From the NCBI GenBank assembly GCA_902805675.1, contig CADCTA010000086.1:1-64000 (forward strand): a stretch of 64,000 bases of DNA. Reading direction: 5' to 3'. A program made the position numbers and the translations under genes. Position 1 is the stretch's first letter. Every line of letters starts with the position of its first letter. Source of the DNA: an uncultured Chthoniobacterales bacterium. Its GTDB lineage: Bacteria; Verrucomicrobiota; Verrucomicrobiia; Chthoniobacterales; UBA10450. Shown piece after piece: positions 62,579 through 64,000 of this stretch. The notes beneath the pieces are model-generated. The model searched no databases. It was not told the DNA's origin and worked only from the letters and a program-made list of their open reading frames with translations.

Positions 62579-63448
62579 ATGCGCCCGCACATCGGCATCA
62601 CTCTCGGTGATCCAGCAGGCATCGGACCGGAGGTCGTCGACGAAGCGCTCAAGTCCGGACGCGTCCCGGATTCAGCGGACTACCGCGTAATCGGCGAATA
62701 CCCGCTGTGCACGCTGGGGCAGCCGACACCGGAGACAGCGCGCGCTGCGGCTGCGGCTCTCGAGGAAGCTGTTGATCTGGCCAGGCGCGGCGTGATCGAC
62801 GCAGTGGTCACCGGGCCGATTCATAAAGCGCGCATGTACGACATCGGTTTCCGTTTCCCAGGGCAAACCGAGTTCTTTGCTGAGCGCACTGGAACCGCGA
62901 ATTACGCGATGCTCCTGACCGGTGGGCGGCTGACTGTCGCGCTCGTCACGACGCATATCGCGTTGCGGCGCATCGTCGAGTTGCTGTCGGAGGATGAGAT
63001 CGTTCGTGTTGGTCTGCTGCTCGCGGCCTTTCTCGGCCGTCGTGGCCACGCTCACCCGCGCATTGCAGTTGCCGGACTGAATCCGCACGCAGGCGAATCC
63101 GGCGCGCTCGGGACAGAGGAAATCCTCACGATCCAGCCTGCGGTTGAAGAACTGCAACGCACGTGCGGCAACGACGCCACGTTCGCCGGCCCCTTCTCGC
63201 CCGACACCATTTTCAATCGCGCCGTGAACGGCGAATTCGATGCGGTGCTTTGCATGTATCACGACCAAGGATTGATCCCGCTGAAGCTGCACGCCTTCGA
63301 TGAAGGCGTGAATGTCACGATAGGCCTGCCGTTCCCGCGCACGAGCCCCGACCACGGCACAGCTTTCGAAATCGCGGGCAAACGTGTCGCGCGGCCCGAC
63401 AGTATGATCGCCGCCATGCGCCTGGCGGCCGAGCTGGTGGCACGATGA
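62579..63448 (+). CDS. pdxA: 4-hydroxythreonine-4-phosphate dehydrogenase
   Basis: PdxA oxidises 4-phosphohydroxy-threonine in the DXP-dependent vitamin B6 pathway. The 289-residue protein is shorter than E. coli PdxA (about 329), mainly because of a compact N-terminal half. The family blocks are intact: IGITLGDPAGIGPEVVDEAL, VTGPIHKARMYDIGFRFPGQ with TEFFAERTG, VALVTTHIALRRI, VAGLNPHAGESGALGTEE, CMYHDQGLIPLKLHAF and GLPFPRTSPDHGTAFEIAG. The zinc-binding histidines are present. Its stop overlaps the start of the ABC-2 permease gene (ATGA). Confidence 0.95.
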   Translation: MRPHIGITLGDPAGIGPEVVDEALKSGRVPDSADYRVIGEYPLCTLGQPTPETARAAAAALEEAVDLARRGVIDAVVTGPIHKARMYDIGFRFPGQTEFFAERTGTANYAMLLTGGRLTVALVTTHIALRRIVELLSEDEIVRVGLLLAAFLGRRGHAHPRIAVAGLNPHAGESGALGTEEILTIQPAVEELQRTCGNDATFAGPFSPDTIFNRAVNGEFDAVLCMYHDQGLIPLKLHAFDEGVNVTIGLPFPRTSPDHGTAFEIAGKRVARPDSMIAAMRLAAELVAR

Positions 63449-64000
63449 TCACCGCGGCGAAATACGCGGCCGTCTTCAAGCTCGGCCTGCAGAACACGTT
63501 CGTTTACCGCTGGAATTACGTCCTTCGCGCCGTCTTCGGATTGATCCCGCTCGCCGGCACCGTGTTTCTCTGGCGCGCGGTCTTCGCTGAAAAAGGCGGC
63601 GGCATGCAGGGCTACACCTACGGCTCGATGGTCTACTACTACCTGCTGATGATCCTCGTCTCGAACCTCGTCACTCCAACGGAAGACGAGTGGCAGATCG
63701 CCGCCGACATCCGCGAAGGCCAGATCAACTCGTTCCTGACCAAGCCGCTCAGCTATCTCGCCTACCGCTTCTGCATCTTTCTCAGCGGCCGGCTCGTCTA
63801 CACCATCGTCACCATTCTACCGATCGCGCTCATCTTCTTCTATTTCCGCGACTACGTCCGCCTGCCCTCGGAGCTCTCGACCTACTTCTTCGCTTTCGTG
63901 TCGCTGGTCATGTCGGGGCTCATCCAGTTCTTCATCTCTTACAGCGTCTCGATGATGGCGTTCTGGATCCTCGAGATCTCGACCGTCGTATTCATCGTCT
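63445..64000 (+). CDS. ABC-2 type transporter permease, 3' end beyond window
   Basis: The frame is open from the ATG at 63445 to the window end (185 residues). It encodes MITAAKYAAVFKLGLQNTFV, then hydrophobic helices such as LIPLAGTVFLWRAVF, SMVYYYLLMILVSNLVT, YTIVTILPIALIFFYF and ISYSVSMMAFWILEI. The intervening EWQIAADIREGQINSFLTKP is characteristic of the ABC-2 (DUF990-like) permease family that usually works as a pair with an ATPase. The substrate is unknown. It is translationally coupled to pdxA. The partner genes would lie beyond the window. Confidence 0.85.
   Translation, partial: MITAAKYAAVFKLGLQNTFVYRWNYVLRAVFGLIPLAGTVFLWRAVFAEKGGGMQGYTYGSMVYYYLLMILVSNLVTPTEDEWQIAADIREGQINSFLTKPLSYLAYRFCIFLSGRLVYTIVTILPIALIFFYFRDYVRLPSELSTYFFAFVSLVMSGLIQFFISYSVSMMAFWILEISTVVFIV

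Overview
The window is about 64 kb of GC-rich bacterial chromosome made almost entirely of core genes. The genes imply a diderm cell: a secretin, an Mla lipid-transport operon, beta-barrel proteins with signal peptides, a SurA-type chaperone and an L,D-transpeptidase lipoprotein. A protein of the Minf_1886 family (named after a Methylacidiphilum gene), a DUF1844 protein, the style of the short palindromic repeats and several small Gly/Tyr-rich exported proteins point to Verrucomicrobiota, probably a soil Chthoniobacterales relative. That placement is inference; no rRNA or tRNA gene is visible. No phage, insertion sequence, CRISPR array or defence island was found.

Layout. 1-9.7 kb: partial amino acid permease, yebC, a DUF3667 membrane protein, alaS, recA, two tandem Hsp20 genes, ribD and a small exported protein. 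9.9-20 kb: dnaG and rpoD followed by two small genes of unknown function (a one-pass membrane protein and a Pro/Gly-rich exported protein), an NfeD-type membrane protease, thiH-thiS, an iodotyrosine-deiodinase-like flavoprotein and two tandem Asp-rich outer-membrane paralogues. 20-27 kb: the cell-shape block mreB-mreC-mreD-mrdA-rng on the minus strand. 27-33 kb: rpe, then a type II secretion/type IV pilus-like gspD, a peptidoglycan-binding protein and gspE. 33-38 kb: mpl, a rhodanese and a CHASE2 adenylate cyclase, separated by repeat-rich spacers. 38-44 kb: rplT-pheS-pheT, a 6S RNA candidate and carA. 44-54 kb: a glycosyltransferase, mlaE-mlaF-mlaD, and a minus-strand run with an unknown exported protein, a VOC protein, Minf_1886, an M16 peptidase, DUF1844 and topoisomerase IB. 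54-64 kb: a peptidoglycan-binding exported protein, fmdB plus a zinc-ribbon membrane protein, an L,D-transpeptidase, aroF, mfd, surA, pdxA and a partial ABC-2 permease.

The most unusual signals are not genes. At least three families of short palindromic repeats are scattered between core genes. One family (arms beginning GTCATTCCGAG) has a copy inside the mfd reading frame that leaves the frame open, comparable to Rickettsia palindromic elements. Another family (GTTGGACGTT units) ends 9-13 bases before the start codons of rpe, pheS and carA. A seven-copy 39-bp tandem array lies beside a copy of the third family. A 185-nt RNA after pheT has the layout of 6S RNA: a closing stem, a hairpin in the 3' strand of the bubble, and a terminator.
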